A stretch of DNA of 64,000 nucleotides from Psychrobacter sp. 1044 (GCF_904846525.1 NZ_CAJHAZ010000003.1:1-64000); one strand, 5' to 3'. Shown: positions 9,767 through 20,309, counted from the stretch's first letter. Program-made: numbers and translations. Notes: a model not told the origin generated them from the letters alone.

Positions 9767-9795
9767 GAAGCATCTACCTACGAGATAGATGCTTC
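9767..9795 (-). terminator. probable terminator of erpA
   Basis: Perfect 10-bp stem GAAGCATCTA (9767-9776) with TAGATGCTTC (9786-9795), followed on the minus strand by TTGTTTTA. It lies about 80 bases past the erpA stop. Confidence 0.75.
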
Positions 9796-9876
9796 AAAAG
9801 TACGACGTTAAGCGGTTTATGATAGCGTTGACTAACGAGGAAGGTATCTTGATCAAAAGTCATGCGTCTCGCCAAC

Positions 9877-10257
9877 TTAAATAGAGAAGGATGAGCCACA
9901 GCCACATGTGGTGGTGGCATTTGGATTGGTGACGATAAAGCGTGCGCCCTCTAATCCCTCAATATAGTCAACGGTAGAGCCTTGCAAATACTGATAGCTT
10001 AGTGAATCGACAACCAAGGTCACATCGTCATTATCAAAATTGGCATCGTCTTCATTCAGCTCATTGGCGAAGTTAAAGCCGTAAGAAAAACCTGAGCAGC
10101 CGCCGCCCGTCACATAGACACGTAACATCAGATCGCTGTCGCCTTCTTCTTCACGTAGACGTCGCACCTTTTGTGCAGCGCTATCGGTTAAGCTTAAAAC
10201 AGTTGGGTCTACTGGCTGGCTGGCGTTTGGATTAAATTGGTTGGCTGATTCGTTCAT
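9877..10257 (-). CDS. erpA: A-type iron-sulfur cluster insertion protein
   Basis: Carries Fe-S clusters to target enzymes, in E. coli including the isoprenoid pathway. The HesB/IscA fold ends with the three cluster ligands C54 ([11 protein letters not shown]), C118 and C120 (TTCGCGSSF). I choose the ATG at 10257, preceded by AGGT, giving 126 residues; the frame is open further up but that sequence is unlike the family. The ~15-residue polar lead ([17 protein letters not shown]) is longer than in E. coli. No isc genes nearby. Confidence 0.93.
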   Translation of the reverse strand: MNESANQFNPNASQPVDPTVLSLTDSAAQKVRRLREEEGDSDLMLRVYVTGGGCSGFSYGFNFANELNEDDANFDNDDVTLVVDSLSYQYLQGSTVDYIEGLEGARFIVTNPNATTTCGCGSSFSI

Positions 10258-10724
10258 ATCTACCTCAGTTGCTAGGATCAAATGCGGTCGTCCAGTTAGG
10301 GTTTGCAATGAAATAGTTGCAAATAAAGATACGCACGGCGTTTGATTCAATTGGGTGCTGTTATTATGGCGCTGCTATTGGTACGACTAATGGCGCATTA
10401 TAAATATGATATCTGTGTCATTACAACGATTTGGTTGATAACGGGCACTTATCTCATCGCAGTATATCATAATGGGGGTATTGATTCGTTTGTCAAGAGT
10501 GAGGCTACTGGCTGAAGGTGGCTGATTGATACTAGTGGTTATTATCCCCATAAACTCATACTAAGAGAAAGACTTTTTGTGCGAATAAACACTTGGTTTT
10601 GAAATAGTTATTTAATCGTTTGCCTATGGGGCAAGCGTTTGAAATAATAGCCGCCAGTTAACATGCCAGATGTGTGTTTTTTATTGCCTTATATTTTATA
10701 TTACTGTTGAGTTGAAGAGATTAT
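10258..10724. other. divergent intergenic region erpA / ABC-F
   Basis: 467 bases between two divergent genes; both promoters should lie here, but I could not pick a clear -35/-10 pair. No small gene seen. Confidence 0.4.
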
Positions 10725-12746
10725 ATGATCGAATTTAAAGACGTTGGTGTTCGCCGTGATGGTCGTGAGTTGTTTGCAGGGGCAAGCTTCCAGCTACATC
10801 CGGGCCACAAAGTTGGCTTGACGGGCAACAACGGCACCGGCAAATCTACCTTATTTGCCTTATTGTTGACGCGAATGGGCAGAGGAGATACCGAGGTCAC
10901 GCTTGATAGAGGTGAAGTCAGTATTCCTGATAGCTGGCATGTGGCGCATATGGCTCAGGAAGTTGGTGCTACGACGCAGTCTGCAATCGATTATGTATTG
11001 AGTGGTGATGAGCAGTGGTATGAGATTAATGCTTCTTTGAATGATTTGAGTAGCGTCAGTGATGAGCAGATCGGGGTATTGCATCAGCAGTTCGATGAAA
11101 TTGATGGCTATCGTACGCCGACTAAAGCGGCACAAATTATGGCAGGTCTTGGTTTTAATACCAGCCAGCATGAATTACCTGTAGAAGGGTTTTCGGGTGG
11201 TTGGCGCATGCGTCTAAACCTTGCCAAAACCTTGATGAGCCGTGCGGACTTAATGTTACTCGATGAGCCGACCAACCATTTGGATTTGGATGCTATTCTT
11301 TGGTTAGAGACTTGGATCAATGCCTATACTGGTCTGGTCATCGTCATCTCGCATGACCAAGCCTTTTTGGATGCCACCGTCGGTCATATCTTGCATGTTG
11401 AGCAACAAAAAATCACCCTTTACACCGGTAATTATCAGCAGTTTATTCGCACCCGTCACGAGCGTATGGCACAGCAGCAGCAAGCGTTTGAAAAACAAGA
11501 AGCGACTAAAGCACACTTGGATGACTTTATTCGTCGTTTCCGCGCCAAAGCCAGTAAGGCTAAGCAAGCACAAAGCCGTATCAAGCAGCTTGAGCGCATG
11601 GCTGAGCTGTCACCGATGATGGCAGACAACCCGTTCTCTTTCCGCTTTTATGAGCCAGCAAATATGAGCTCACCACTGATTGAGCTGACCAAAGCGGATA
11701 TTGGCTATAGCGATACGCCACTTCTATATAATGCCAATGTGCAAGTAACGCCGGATACGCGTCTTGGCTTGCTAGGTATGAATGGCGCAGGTAAGTCGAC
11801 ACTGATTAAAGCACTGGTCGGCGAGCTTGGCGTATTAACAGGGACGTATCGTGTTTCGGATACCTTAAAATTAGGCTATTTTAACCAGCATCAAATGGAT
11901 ATCTTGGATGCCAAGGCCACGCCTATAGAGATGTTGCGTCGTCTAGCCGGTAAAACCTCTGATGCGATGTTACGCTCGTTTTTAGGCAGCTTTGACTTCC
12001 GCGGTGAGCGTATCGATACGCCGAGTGAGCTATTCTCTGGTGGCGAGCGTGCGCGCTTAACGTTAGCTTTGATCGTTTGGCAACGTCCGAACGTTCTGGT
12101 ACTCGATGAGCCAACCAACCATTTGGACTTACAAATGCGCCAAGCGCTGACCATCGCTTTGCAAGGATTTGAGGGGGCAGTGGTACTGGTTTCGCATGAT
12201 CGTGAGTTGATTGCCAACGTCTGTGATGAGCTGTTTTTGGTACATGATGGTCAAATCGAGGAGTTCGATGGTGACATCAGCGACTACGGTAAGTGGTTGG
12301 CAGAGAAGCGTAAGCAAGAGAACTCATCAGATAAAAGTACCAGTAAGAAGAAAAGTAAAAAAGAGAGTAAGAAATTCGTTTCACGTGAAACAGATAATGG
12401 TCAAGTGAATAATAAAGCACCTGATAATTCATCAGAAAGTAAAGCTACGACGCCTGCGCTTAGTAAAGATGCGCAGCGCAAATTGGCGGCTGAACAACGC
12501 AAACTCACCGCGCCTATTCGCCGTGAGATAGAAGAAATAGAAAAGGCATTGGCTAAAATTGATGGACAGCTTGTGACGCTTGAAGAAAAACTGGCTGATA
12601 CGGATTTGTACGAAGAAGGTCGCAAGTCTGATTTGCTGTTATTACTTAATGAGCAAACGGCATTGCAGCAGCAGCACAGTGACAATGAAGAAAAACTATT
12701 ACTTTTGATGACGACATTAGAAGAAATGGAAGCGGGTTTTGAGTAG
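10725..12746 (+). CDS. yheS: ABC-F ATPase, YheS type
   Basis: A soluble translation-associated ATPase with two ABC domains and no membrane part. First domain: Walker A GNNGTGKST near 35-43, signature FSGGWRMR, Walker B LMLLDEPTNHLD. Second domain: GMNGAGKST, FSGGERARL, VLVLDEPTNHLD. The linker between the cassettes is the charged helical P-site tRNA interaction motif (HLDDFIRRFRAKASKAKQAQS region), typical for the YheS subgroup. The tail from about residue 530 is Lys/Ser-rich and then coiled coil. ABC-F proteins act at the ribosomal E site; the cell role of YheS is not well defined. Confidence 0.92.
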   Translation: MIEFKDVGVRRDGRELFAGASFQLHPGHKVGLTGNNGTGKSTLFALLLTRMGRGDTEVTLDRGEVSIPDSWHVAHMAQEVGATTQSAIDYVLSGDEQWYEINASLNDLSSVSDEQIGVLHQQFDEIDGYRTPTKAAQIMAGLGFNTSQHELPVEGFSGGWRMRLNLAKTLMSRADLMLLDEPTNHLDLDAILWLETWINAYTGLVIVISHDQAFLDATVGHILHVEQQKITLYTGNYQQFIRTRHERMAQQQQAFEKQEATKAHLDDFIRRFRAKASKAKQAQSRIKQLERMAELSPMMADNPFSFRFYEPANMSSPLIELTKADIGYSDTPLLYNANVQVTPDTRLGLLGMNGAGKSTLIKALVGELGVLTGTYRVSDTLKLGYFNQHQMDILDAKATPIEMLRRLAGKTSDAMLRSFLGSFDFRGERIDTPSELFSGGERARLTLALIVWQRPNVLVLDEPTNHLDLQMRQALTIALQGFEGAVVLVSHDRELIANVCDELFLVHDGQIEEFDGDISDYGKWLAEKRKQENSSDKSTSKKKSKKESKKFVSRETDNGQVNNKAPDNSSESKATTPALSKDAQRKLAAEQRKLTAPIRREIEEIEKALAKIDGQLVTLEEKLADTDLYEEGRKSDLLLLLNEQTALQQQHSDNEEKLLLLMTTLEEMEAGFE

Positions 12747-12820
12747 AGAGCTGTTCGTTATAGTAAATAGCAGGTTTTGATCGTTTTTTAATCTATATTT
12801 GCTTGATAAAGACAGTCACA

Positions 12821-12850
12821 AAAAAGGGAGAGCGCTGGCTCTCCCTTTTT
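12821..12850. terminator. bidirectional intrinsic terminator
   Basis: AAAAAGGGAGAGC (12821-12833) and GCTCTCCCTTTTT (12838-12850) form a perfect 13-bp stem with a 4-base loop, serving the convergent ABC-F and RlpA-like genes. Confidence 0.93.
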
Positions 12851-12857
12851 TATTACG

Positions 12858-13220
12858 TTATTCCTTACGGTATTTACCATCACCATAAGACAGTATTTCC
12901 ATTGTGGTCGTACATAACTGACAGTTTATTTGACCAGCAGCGGCTTTCGATAAATCCAGAATACGACCCCGAATGAAAGGGCCTCTATCGGTGATTTTTA
13001 CGATTACACTCTGCTTTGTCTTCTTGTTGGTCACTTGTACCTTCGTACCAAACGGCAACGTGCGATGCGCAGCGGTCAAAGAGTTCATGTTGAAGATACT
13101 ACCACTAGCAGTGCGTTTACCGTGGAACTGACTACCGTAATAACTGGTGTTTCCAGCAAAAACGGTGGTACTCAGCAATAGTGATAATGTGATAACCAAA
13201 GACTTGATTAAATAAGACAT
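12858..13220 (-). CDS. short RlpA-like double-psi beta-barrel protein
   Basis: 120 residues with a signal peptide (cleavage near VFAG, 20-23) and one double-psi beta-barrel domain: SYYGSQFHGKRTASG, TAAHRTLPFGTKVQVTN, and KITDRGPF with the conserved Asp (D78). RlpA enzymes cleave naked glycan strands at the septum. This one has no lipobox and no SPOR domain, so it is a reduced form, free in the periplasm or secreted. Two cysteines near the end (CQLC) could form a disulfide or bind metal. Septal targeting is not supported. Confidence 0.85.
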   Translation of the reverse strand: MSYLIKSLVITLSLLLSTTVFAGNTSYYGSQFHGKRTASGSIFNMNSLTAAHRTLPFGTKVQVTNKKTKQSVIVKITDRGPFIRGRILDLSKAAAGQINCQLCTTTMEILSYGDGKYRKE

Positions 13221-13792
13221 TTAATACCTTTAAGCAATTTATAAAATAGACAGATACACTTGCCTATGTTATTCATACTCCCTATGAGTATAAATAATAT
13301 ATTCATTTTACAACACATACTTTGTCATATTCTTACGGTTCTGTAAAAGAACTACCAAGGTCAAAACGCTCATTTAGGCACGCTAGCTACTAAATACCAG
13401 TGATCTGTATGTAATTGTTTTAAATAATGATTTACATTGTTAATGGTATTTTTGGCTTGACTCTCTATTTTTTCATTAGGGCGAGTGTTAAATTGATATG
13501 ACATCTGTGGTTATCAAAGAATAATAATGTCAGAATCATAGAGAAACACATCACTACCGTGGCACAAGTGAATAACAATGTATTAAGTGCCTCAAACAAC
13601 CTAAACACTGCTGTTGTTCAGCACTATTACTGGCAATATTTGTATAACGGTATTGAATTTTTATATTACTATCATTATTAGATAGACTATCGTTACCACC
13701 TGTTATGTCGCAGTTGAATAAATTTCCGTACCATATCGTTTAAAATGGGCATACCAGTATCATTAACATGCTTTTATGTTGAGGACAAAAAC
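13221..13792. other. intergenic stretch upstream of cbpA
   Basis: 572 AT-rich bases between divergent genes. No coding signal and no convincing hairpin with T-tract. A heat-shock or sigma-70 promoter for cbpA may be here but none stands out. Confidence 0.4.
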
Positions 13793-14776
13793 ATGGCAGA
13801 GAAAAATTACTATGACATTTTAGGGGTCAAAAAAGACGCGTCAGCTGCAGATATTAAAAAAAGATACCGTAAGCTTGTGCGTCAATATCACCCTGATGTG
13901 AGCGATGATCCAGATGCAGACAATAAGATTGCTGAGATTAATAATGCTTACGAAACCATTAGAGATAAAGAAAAGCGTGCCGAATACGACGCCATGCTAG
14001 ACAATCCCTTTGCTGGTCAAAGTGGTGGTTTTGGTGGTCAATCTGCAAGTGGCGGGCAAGGCGGCTATCGCTGGGAAGATATCAAAGATCAGTTTGGTGA
14101 AGGCGAAGCTTATGGCGATGGTGGCTTCCGCTTCGATGACATCTTTTCGGCATTTGGTCGCGGTGCACGTGGTTCAGCGGGAGGCCAATCGCAGCGTGGT
14201 GGTTTTGGCTCGCAAGATAGTAAAGGTCAAGATCAACATGCAGAGATTACGGTTGATTTGGCGTCCGTTTATAACGGCGACGACTACAGCATTAAGTTGA
14301 ATGTCCCTATTCGTCAACCGAATGGCAGTGTCGAGTATGACAACAAAACGCTGAAAATTAAAATCCCTAAAGGCATTACTGATGGCAAGCAAATTCGCCT
14401 AGCAGGGCAAGGTGCCGCTGGTATTGGTGGCGGTAAAAATGGCGATTTATTTTTAAAAGTAAAAATCCGTCACGCAGACAATATCCGTATCGAAGGCGCT
14501 AATGTTTATCAAACCGTCAATATAGCGCCATGGGAAGCGGCGTTGGGTGAAAAAATCAACGTCAGTACGCCAGCTGGTACGCTTGCTGTGACTGTGCCTA
14601 AGAACAGCAAGTCTGGTAGCAATTTACGCCTAAAAGGTAAAGGTATCCCTGCTAAGCAAGCGGGTGATTTGTATCTAACCTTAAACATCGTGAACCCTGA
14701 TATCAGCACTGAGGCCGCGACCCAAGCTTATGGGCAACTAAAACAAGCCTTTGCCGATATCAATATTAGTCGTTAA
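13793..14776 (+). CDS. cbpA: DnaJ-family co-chaperone CbpA
   Basis: J-domain co-chaperone for DnaK. The J domain begins NYYDILGVKKDAS and has the HPD triad at 33-35; a Gly/Phe-rich stretch (about 70-145) follows; the rest is two C-terminal substrate-binding domains without the zinc fingers of true DnaJ. I start at the ATG at 13793, which has GAGGA upstream. With cbpM 92 bases downstream it forms the known CbpA-CbpM pair, in which CbpM inhibits the J domain. Confidence 0.94.
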   Translation: MAEKNYYDILGVKKDASAADIKKRYRKLVRQYHPDVSDDPDADNKIAEINNAYETIRDKEKRAEYDAMLDNPFAGQSGGFGGQSASGGQGGYRWEDIKDQFGEGEAYGDGGFRFDDIFSAFGRGARGSAGGQSQRGGFGSQDSKGQDQHAEITVDLASVYNGDDYSIKLNVPIRQPNGSVEYDNKTLKIKIPKGITDGKQIRLAGQGAAGIGGGKNGDLFLKVKIRHADNIRIEGANVYQTVNIAPWEAALGEKINVSTPAGTLAVTVPKNSKSGSNLRLKGKGIPAKQAGDLYLTLNIVNPDISTEAATQAYGQLKQAFADINISR

Positions 14777-14868
14777 TGGCCACCAAAAATTACTCACATT
14801 GAAACACTGTAATAGAGATGAAGACCATACGATAACGATGAAATAAAGAGCAAACGAGGATAATAGCT

Positions 14869-15192
14869 ATGAAACACTCGCCTGAATTTACCGACATTAT
14901 CATGAGCTTGGATGAGCTGGTATCTGCCTGTGGCCAAGAGCGCCAATGGGTCATCGAATTGATTGAAGAGGACATCATCGAATATGATGTGCCGGAACGT
15001 GAGCAGTTCACTGGTTATCAGCTGACGACAGTGCGCCGTGCCTCGCGCCTTAGCCGCGACTTTGAAGCCAGTGTTCCTGCGATTGGCTTGATACTTGAGC
15101 TGTTGGATGAGCTCGAACAATTACGCCAATTTAAACGCCAATTAGACATGCATACACCAGTGATTGAAATTGAAATCGATCATTTAAAATAA
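14869..15192 (+). CDS. cbpM: chaperone modulator CbpM
   Basis: 107 residues, helical and acidic, MerR-like in style (LDELVSACGQERQWVIELIEE, then a coiled C-terminal half). CbpM binds the CbpA J domain and blocks its action on DnaK. The identification is supported by size, sequence style and its position directly after cbpA. Confidence 0.88.
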   Translation: MKHSPEFTDIIMSLDELVSACGQERQWVIELIEEDIIEYDVPEREQFTGYQLTTVRRASRLSRDFEASVPAIGLILELLDELEQLRQFKRQLDMHTPVIEIEIDHLK

Positions 15193-15231
15193 CTTATTTC
15201 CCTTTTATTCAGTACATAAAAAATCAGCACA

Positions 15232-15265
15232 AAAAAAAGGGTCTCTAAAATGAGGCCCTTTTTTT
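15232..15265. terminator. bidirectional intrinsic terminator
   Basis: AAAAAAAGGGTCTC (15232-15245) pairs with GAGGCCCTTTTTTT (15252-15265), one wobble. It lies between convergent cbpM and the first sstT. Confidence 0.9.
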
Positions 15266-15285
15266 GCAAATAATATATTTAGCGT

Positions 15286-16488
15286 TTAACGCGCATATTT
15301 TGGATCAGCTGCTGCGGTAAACAGTACATCCGTTGAAGAGTTCAACGCCGTTTCTGCCGAATCCTGTATCACACCAATAATAAAGCCAATCGCAACCACT
15401 TGCATGGCGATATCATTTGGAATGCTAAATAAGCTTGCTGCTAATGGTATAAGCAATAATGAACCACCAGCGACACCAGAGGCACCGCAGGCGCTAATGG
15501 TTGCAACCAAACTGAGTAGCAGTGCTGAGGCAAAGGTCACTTCAATACCGAGTGTATGCGCGGCTGCAAGCGTTAAGACGTTAATCGTAATCGCCGCGCC
15601 GGCCATATTAATGGTCGCACCCAGTGGAATCGTCACCGAATAAGTATCTTCGTGTAGACCCAGTTTGCGGGCAAGATTCATATTGACGGGAATGTTAGCA
15701 GCCGAGCTACGCGTAAAGAATGCGGTAATCCCTGACTCACGCAAGCATTTGAATACCAGCGGATAAGGGTTTTTGCCCGTTTTGATCAGTACAATAATAG
15801 GATTAGCAATCAAAGCGATAAATAGCATACAACCGACCAGTACCATCAAGATACGCGCATAACCTGCCAAAGCCGCAAAGCCTGTCTCAGCGACGGTGTT
15901 GGCGACCAGACCCAAGATACCAAAAGGTGCTAGGGTAATGACCCACTTCACCACTTGGGAGATGGCGTCAGAAAAATCACCGACTACAGCGCGTGTGGTA
16001 TCACTGGCTTGGCGCAGTGCGAAACCGATGATAATTGCCCACGCTAAAATACCAATATAGTTGGCTTCAGCGATGGCATTAACTGGATTGGCAACCAGAT
16101 TTAGCAGTAGATTGGTCAGTACTTCTTTAAGGTTGGCTGGTGGGACTTGCTCAATTGTGGCGTTGACCAATACCAGTTCTGTCGGGAATAAAAAGCTCGC
16201 GCCAACAGCAGTCAGTGCGGCTAAAAAAGTGCCAAACATATACATGATGAGTACAGGCTTGACGTAAACTTCATTACCGCTGCGATGTTGGCTAATGGCC
16301 GCCATGACCAACACAAATACCAGTATCGGTGCAACGGCTTTTAGTGCTCCTACAAATAAGGTACCCAATAATCCTAAGGCAATACCGATATCTGGTGCCA
16401 ACCAACCTATCAATACTCCCGCTATCAAACCGATAATAATAAGTGGTACTAGACCAATGCGCTTATACATCGCAAAAAATGAATACAT
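15286..16488 (-). CDS. sstT: serine/threonine:Na+ symporter, copy 1
   Basis: A 400-residue inner-membrane dicarboxylate/amino acid:cation symporter with the SstT signature. Substrate region motifs are [40 protein letters not shown] and [20 protein letters not shown], all as I recall them from E. coli SstT. It imports serine and threonine with sodium. GGGGTAAGG precedes the ATG. A second full copy lies just upstream (16704-17906) with its own terminator between, so this is a tandem duplication with separate transcription. Copy 1 keeps the ancestral-looking ISACGASG. Confidence 0.93.
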   Translation of the reverse strand: MYSFFAMYKRIGLVPLIIIGLIAGVLIGWLAPDIGIALGLLGTLFVGALKAVAPILVFVLVMAAISQHRSGNEVYVKPVLIMYMFGTFLAALTAVGASFLFPTELVLVNATIEQVPPANLKEVLTNLLLNLVANPVNAIAEANYIGILAWAIIIGFALRQASDTTRAVVGDFSDAISQVVKWVITLAPFGILGLVANTVAETGFAALAGYARILMVLVGCMLFIALIANPIIVLIKTGKNPYPLVFKCLRESGITAFFTRSSAANIPVNMNLARKLGLHEDTYSVTIPLGATINMAGAAITINVLTLAAAHTLGIEVTFASALLLSLVATISACGASGVAGGSLLLIPLAASLFSIPNDIAMQVVAIGFIIGVIQDSAETALNSSTDVLFTAAADPKYAR

Positions 16489-16614
16489 CCTTACCCCGAC
16501 AATCTAATGAATAATAAAAGAGATCAAGCCATTTTATGTTTTTTGCTTTACTAGTCTCATACTCATATACAGGTAAGATTCGTAAAACAGAATAAAAATA
16601 GGTAAAGTATAACC

Positions 16615-16642
16615 AAAAAAAGGGCAGTTAAGCCCTTTTTTT
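16615..16642 (-). terminator. terminator between the two sstT copies
   Basis: AAAAAAAGGGC (16615-16625) with GCCCTTTTTTT (16632-16642), a perfect 11-bp stem. It ends transcription of copy 2 before copy 1. Confidence 0.9.
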
Positions 16643-16703
16643 ATTTTTATACCTATCAATTAAGATGATTGGTTTGTTATGGTCGTCTTTAACACACCCA
16701 ACA

Positions 16704-17906
16704 TTAGCGTGCATATTTTGGATCAGCAGCGGCAGTAAACAAGACGTCTGTTGATGAGTTCAATGCGGTCTCTGCGGAATCTTGCAGCACACTAATAATA
16801 AAGCCAATAGCCACCACTTGTAGCGCAATATCATCAGGAATATTGAATAAACTGGCCGCCAAAGGAATGAGTAGTAATGAGCCACCAGCGACGCCAGAGG
16901 TACCGCCAGCACTGATTGTAGCGACTATACTTAGTAGTAATGCTGAGCCAAAGGTCACTTCAATACCGAGTGTATTCGCGGCTGCAAGGGTTAACACATT
17001 AATCGTAATCGCGGCACCTGCCATATTAATAGTGGCGCCTAATGGCAGGGTGACTGAATAAGTATTTTCATGTAACCCTAATTTGCTAGCAAGGTTCATA
17101 TTGATAGGAATGTTGGCAGCAGAGCTACGGGTAAAAAACGCAGTAATACCAGATTCGCGTAAGCAGGTGAATACCAGTGGATAAGGGTTTTTACCCGTTT
17201 TTAAGTATACGAGGAGAGGGTTAGTCACCAAAGCAATAAACAACATACAGCCTATCAGTACTAGCAAAATTCGTGCATAGCCCAATAACGCAGCAAAGCC
17301 AGTATCAGCGACGGTATTGGCGACTAATCCCAAAATACCAAAAGGTGCTAGCGCGATGACCCATTTGACTACTTTTGAGATGGCATCTGCAATGTCATTG
17401 ACAGTGCTGCGAGTCGTCTCGCCAGCTTGTCGTAGCGCAATACCAATAATAACGGCCCAAGCTAATATACCGATATAATTAGCATTGGCTAGGGCAGCAA
17501 CTGGATTGGCGACGAGACTGAGTAATAAATTGTTCAATACTTCTTTTAAGTTTGCTGGCGGTACTTGCTCGATGGTCGCATTCACTAACGTCAATTCGGT
17601 TGGGAATAAAAAGCTGGCACCAACAGCGACCAAAGCGGCTATAAAAGTGCCTATCAGATATAAAAACAGCACCGGTTTTACATAGACCTTATTACCGCTA
17701 CGATGTTGGCAGATAGCAGCCATCACTAAGAAAAACACCAATATAGGGGCAACGGCTTTTAGGGCACCTACGAACAGAGTCCCCAAAATACCTAAGGCAA
17801 TACCCACACTTGGCGCCAGCCATCCTATCAAAGTACCTAGTATTAAACCGATAACAATCAGCGTTACCAATCCGATTCGTTGGTACATCGCTATTAATGA
17901 ATGCAT
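16704..17906 (-). CDS. sstT: serine/threonine:Na+ symporter, copy 2
   Basis: Also 400 residues and aligning end to end with copy 1 without gaps by eye, so the pair arose by duplication. Differences cluster in the outer membrane segments; at the substrate loop the text changes from [12 protein letters not shown] to [12 protein letters not shown], and GFIIGVIQD to GFIISVLQD. These replace a Cys and an Ala by Gly and Thr in hairpin 2, which could alter substrate preference. The start has AGGGG five bases upstream. Calling it SstT in the strict sense is less certain than for copy 1. Confidence 0.88.
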   Translation of the reverse strand: MHSLIAMYQRIGLVTLIVIGLILGTLIGWLAPSVGIALGILGTLFVGALKAVAPILVFFLVMAAICQHRSGNKVYVKPVLFLYLIGTFIAALVAVGASFLFPTELTLVNATIEQVPPANLKEVLNNLLLSLVANPVAALANANYIGILAWAVIIGIALRQAGETTRSTVNDIADAISKVVKWVIALAPFGILGLVANTVADTGFAALLGYARILLVLIGCMLFIALVTNPLLVYLKTGKNPYPLVFTCLRESGITAFFTRSSAANIPINMNLASKLGLHENTYSVTLPLGATINMAGAAITINVLTLAAANTLGIEVTFGSALLLSIVATISAGGTSGVAGGSLLLIPLAASLFNIPDDIALQVVAIGFIISVLQDSAETALNSSTDVLFTAAADPKYAR

Positions 17907-18067
17907 TTTTACCCCTTTAGTCCATTTGGAAATAAATATTAGCTTAACAACCGAAGGATGTTAGCATTTTTTGTGATAAGCGCCTACTGACAGATTTTAT
18001 AAGGCAGTAGGCAATAACGTACTTATAAGCCTCTAAGAATTTTAAAAGTCAAAATTTAAGCACAAAA

Positions 18068-18087
18068 AAACGCCATAACTGGCGTTT
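18068..18087 (-). terminator. intrinsic terminator after holC
   Basis: AAACGCC (18068-18074) with GGCGTTT (18081-18087), followed on the minus strand by TTTTGTG. Close to the holC stop. Confidence 0.75.
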
Positions 18088-18104
18088 GATTTTGTAATAG
18101 AAGA

Positions 18105-18593
18105 TTAAACTTTGAAATGGGTAAGCTCATACCCTAATTGCTGGTAGTGCTTATATTTAGCGCGTCCTGCCTCAGTGCTGACTGCATCAGGTTTGATAAG
18201 CTCTAAAATACGAGTTGGCAATGTATTGCTGGTAGCATTTATAAAGTCATTAACGGGACGTATCGTAGTATTGAGTACGATCCCTTTAAAATCGGCTGGC
18301 ATATAGCTGACAAGCAACACTGGTGCTAATAATTGATTATTAATATCAGTATGAACACCGTCAATATCAGCGCTTTCAGGATTAGAATCTAAAAGGCGTT
18401 GATGCGGTATAAAGCTCGTATCGTCTTGTGACCAAAGGGCTTGATCAAGCGTCGACAGCAATGCATCGTCTTTTTCGATAAGAATCAATAACGACTGGCT
18501 GCTCTTGTTGAGCGCCGTCTGGGCCAGCTGACAAATAAAGCCCAAGAAATCTTGAGCTTTATTCTCAGTTAATACATAAAAGCTAACTTTCAT
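18105..18593 (-). CDS. holC: DNA polymerase III chi subunit
   Basis: 162 residues, matching HolC in layout: N-terminal VSFYVLTEN, then CQLAQTALNKSSQSLLILIE, LDQALWSQDDTSFIPHQ, and the C-terminal AGRAKYKHYQQLGYELTHFK. Chi links the clamp loader to SSB at the replication fork. It follows pepA by 36 bases on the same strand, the common pepA-holC arrangement, so the two are probably co-transcribed. A ~15-residue insert (SNPESADIDGVHTDINN) is lineage-specific. Confidence 0.9.
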   Translation of the reverse strand: MKVSFYVLTENKAQDFLGFICQLAQTALNKSSQSLLILIEKDDALLSTLDQALWSQDDTSFIPHQRLLDSNPESADIDGVHTDINNQLLAPVLLVSYMPADFKGIVLNTTIRPVNDFINATSNTLPTRILELIKPDAVSTEAGRAKYKHYQQLGYELTHFKV

Positions 18594-18629
18594 AGAGTGG
18601 TTTTCATTGAGTAATGATTCATCAATAGA

Positions 18630-20309
18630 TTATGCCATATTTGCACTATTTTTTAGGTATTGCATGAATAATGGCACAGGACGACCAGTCGCGGCTTTGT
18701 CTTGACCTGAAATCCATGCCGTACCAGCGATGTCTAAATGCGCCCATGCTTGACCTTCTTCGATGAAGCGCGATAAGAAACAGGCAGCAGTCACAGCGCC
18801 AGCACCTTTACCACCGATATTTTGAATATCAGCAATAGGCGAGTCAATCTGCGCTTGATATTCGTCATCCATTGGCATGTGCCAGATTAGATCGCCTGAT
18901 AGGTTACTGGCATTTTCTAAGTCAAACAACACATCTTCGTCATTACTAAAGACTGCCGAGCGTACATGACCCAACGCGACCACACAAGCACCAGTCAAGG
19001 TTGCGACATCAATGATGGCTTTTGGCTGATAATACTTCTGCACGTAGCATAAGGTATCGCACAATACCAAACGACCTTCAGCATCGGTATTTAGAATTTC
19101 AACGGACTTACCATTCATTGCTATGATGATATCGCCAGGGCGCGTTGCCTCTCCTGATGGCATATTTTCAGCACAAGCTAGTGCACCGACGACATTAATC
19201 GGCAGACGCGCTTCACATAATGCTTTTAGGGTACCGAGTACCGCAGCAGAGCCACCCATATCAAATTTCATCTCATCCATCGCCGCACCCGGTTTGATTG
19301 AGATACCACCTGAATCGAAGGTCACGCCTTTACCAACAAGCACGATAGGGGCATTATCGTGTGCACTTTGGGCATTGTCTTCGCTATTCTGTTCAGCATT
19401 TTTAGCGGCTTTTTTGCTAGCAGCTTTGGTTGGTAATTTATCAGCCAAGGCTTTGAGACCGCCAGCTACTTTTGCGCTGTTGGTAATGGTTTTGTTAGTA
19501 TCACCATCAGTATTGACGCTAAAATTAGACTTGCCGCGATACTCCATGAGTACCAACTTACCTTCTTTGGTTGAGCCTTGCGCGACCGATAAGAAGCAGT
19601 TCATACCCAGTGCTGACATCTCGTCTTCGCCAAGTACCGTTACTTTTAAGAGGTCAGGATAAGTGGCTGCCAATTCCTGTGCTTGCTCAGCCATATACGC
19701 TGGGAAACAGATATTACCCGGCTCATTGGCGACATCACGGGTCAAGCTTTGACCAGTAAAGACCGCTTGTGCAAAGTCTAACGAATCTTTTAAAGACGAC
19801 TCTGCCAATAAGTAGATATCCGTTAAAACAGGCGTTTGCTGCTCAGATTTGTACTTGTCAAAACGATAGCTTGCTGCCAGTAGGCTCAGCGCAAATTGAC
19901 TAAATTGGTTTTCTTCTAAGCTATCGCCCAGCGCTACAGTGATAGAGTCGACGCGTTTTTGGGTGCTCTTATAAATGGTCTTAGCAATTTTCTCTAGAAC
20001 GCTATGACGCAATTTATCAACATTACCCACACCGACCAATAATAGCTGTACTGGATTTTCTTTGGTGGTTTTCTTATCACCCGCTAGCGCATAATCAGCG
20101 ACGGTTTCGCAAGCTTTGCCGTTAAAGTGCGATACTTCAATCAATTGCTCAATACGGGTTTGATAATCGCTCAAGACTGACTCAGCTAAGATGTTTTTTT
20201 GATCATCAATTAAGACGACAAGGCAGGCCGCGTCTTTACTTTTCGCTTCTTTTTTGAGGATTTTTTGCGTATGAGTTTTTGGCAGTGTTTGGGTTAATTT
20301 AATATTCAT
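18630..20309 (-). CDS. pepA: leucyl aminopeptidase
   Basis: M17 metallopeptidase that releases N-terminal residues from peptides; in E. coli it also binds DNA at cer/xer sites. The catalytic domain has VGKGVTFDSGGISIKPG, MKFDMGGSAAVLGT and NTDAEGRLVLCDTL, which hold the two-zinc ligands. The 559 residues exceed the usual ~500 mainly through a Lys/Ala/Asn-rich insert (about 283-316, TKAASKKAAKNAEQ...) just before the catalytic domain. Note that xerD is present 6 kb away; a joint role in recombination is only a possibility. Confidence 0.95.
   Translation of the reverse strand: MNIKLTQTLPKTHTQKILKKEAKSKDAACLVVLIDDQKNILAESVLSDYQTRIEQLIEVSHFNGKACETVADYALAGDKKTTKENPVQLLLVGVGNVDKLRHSVLEKIAKTIYKSTQKRVDSITVALGDSLEENQFSQFALSLLAASYRFDKYKSEQQTPVLTDIYLLAESSLKDSLDFAQAVFTGQSLTRDVANEPGNICFPAYMAEQAQELAATYPDLLKVTVLGEDEMSALGMNCFLSVAQGSTKEGKLVLMEYRGKSNFSVNTDGDTNKTITNSAKVAGGLKALADKLPTKAASKKAAKNAEQNSEDNAQSAHDNAPIVLVGKGVTFDSGGISIKPGAAMDEMKFDMGGSAAVLGTLKALCEARLPINVVGALACAENMPSGEATRPGDIIIAMNGKSVEILNTDAEGRLVLCDTLCYVQKYYQPKAIIDVATLTGACVVALGHVRSAVFSNDEDVLFDLENASNLSGDLIWHMPMDDEYQAQIDSPIADIQNIGGKGAGAVTAACFLSRFIEEGQAWAHLDIAGTAWISGQDKAATGRPVPLFMQYLKNSANMA

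Noticed and set aside
12211-12685. Frames on both strands inside the ABC-F gene
   Set aside because: Shadows of the long coding frame; the ABC motifs fix the true frame.
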